Below, piece after piece: positions 5,502 to 5,685 of a stretch of DNA of 5,685 nucleotides. A program made the position numbers and the translations under genes. How positions within the stretch are numbered: position 1 is the first letter of the stretch; every line of letters begins with the position of its first letter. The notes under the pieces were generated by a model, which ran no database searches, was not told the origin of the DNA, and was given only the letters and a program-made list of their open reading frames with translations. The stretch comes from Oribacterium parvum (GTDB lineage Bacteria; Bacillota; Clostridia; Lachnospirales; Lachnospiraceae), in contig CALIEL010000256.1 in NCBI GenBank assembly GCA_938022235.1, positions 1 to 5,685 on the forward strand. The letters run 5' to 3'.

Positions 5502-5685
5502 ATGAAAGTAACGTATCTAAACCATAGCGGTTTTTTGCTGGAATTAGAAGACTGCTATATTATTTTTGACTATTACAAGGGAGAATTACCACCTCTAAAC
5601 GCGAAAAAAGAAGTACTTGTTTTTTGTAGTCATGTCCATGGGGATCATTACAATCCGAAGATTTTTTCCTTGCTCGACGGGCAGG
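5502..5685 (+). CDS. MBL-fold metallo-hydrolase, N-terminal part (runs off the window)
   Basis: The frame opens at ATG 5502, seven bases after ggag (5491-5494), and is still open at the window end, giving 61 residues. The start MKVTYLNHSGFLLELEDCYIIFDYYKG is the typical first beta-hairpin of small UlaG-like metallo-beta-lactamase-fold proteins, with Asp23 in the usual position. SHVHGDHYNP (43-52) contains the HxHxDH zinc-binding motif (His44, His46, Asp48, His49). Full members are usually a little over 200 residues, so about two thirds is missing. The substrate is unknown; the fold supports metal-dependent hydrolysis in the cytoplasm. It is separated from the DUF1848 gene by its own promoter and a repeat-bearing leader. 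Confidence 0.88.
   Translation, partial: MKVTYLNHSGFLLELEDCYIIFDYYKGELPPLNAKKEVLVFCSHVHGDHYNPKIFSLLDGQ

Noticed and set aside
5187..5503. Two overlapping reverse-strand ORFs rich in Leu, Pro and Ser
   Set aside because: They are translations of the purine-rich repeat tract read backwards (repeating LLP/FLTS), with no family features.

Overview
The window looks like accessory DNA in a low-to-moderate G+C Firmicute, most likely a clostridial or Lachnospiraceae-type gut bacterium. The reasons are strong AGGAGG ribosome binding sites, frequent GTG and TTG starts, AT-rich coding sequence, an IS256-like insertion-sequence end, and a DUF1848 protein next to a small MBL-fold hydrolase. The species assignment is inference; no rRNA or marker gene is present. 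All genes I accept are on the + strand.

Left edge (1-304): the first ~55 bases look like the terminus of an IS256-family insertion sequence. Directly after it lies the last ~82 codons of an SF1 (Upf1/DNA2-like) helicase that keeps motifs V and VI but has lost everything upstream. Bases 305-516 hold no convincing gene.

Centre (517-4305): a co-directional block encodes a WYL-domain transcriptional regulator, a protein with the signatures of Nucleotide modification associated domain 3 (Nmad3), an unrecognised 214-residue Trp-rich protein, and a helical, acidic protein whose reading frame is interrupted by one in-frame TAA. That last gene therefore appears as two ORFs of 238 and 105 codons in the same frame. 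A WYL regulator, a nucleotide-modification-associated protein, a helicase remnant and an IS end together resemble a small defence or mobile-element island. A WYL-Nmad3-unknown cassette is the best candidate here for an under-described system, but its function cannot be shown from sequence alone.

Right edge (4306-5685): base composition becomes visibly richer in G+C. A DUF1848 protein with a C-terminal CxxxCxxC radical-SAM-like cysteine cluster is followed by a good sigma-70-type promoter (TTGACG, 17-bp spacer, TATACT). A roughly 150-base purine-rich leader follows, containing three perfect GGAAGTAA tandem repeats. The window then runs off the end in an MBL-fold metallo-hydrolase. This side looks like the resident chromosome next to the island.
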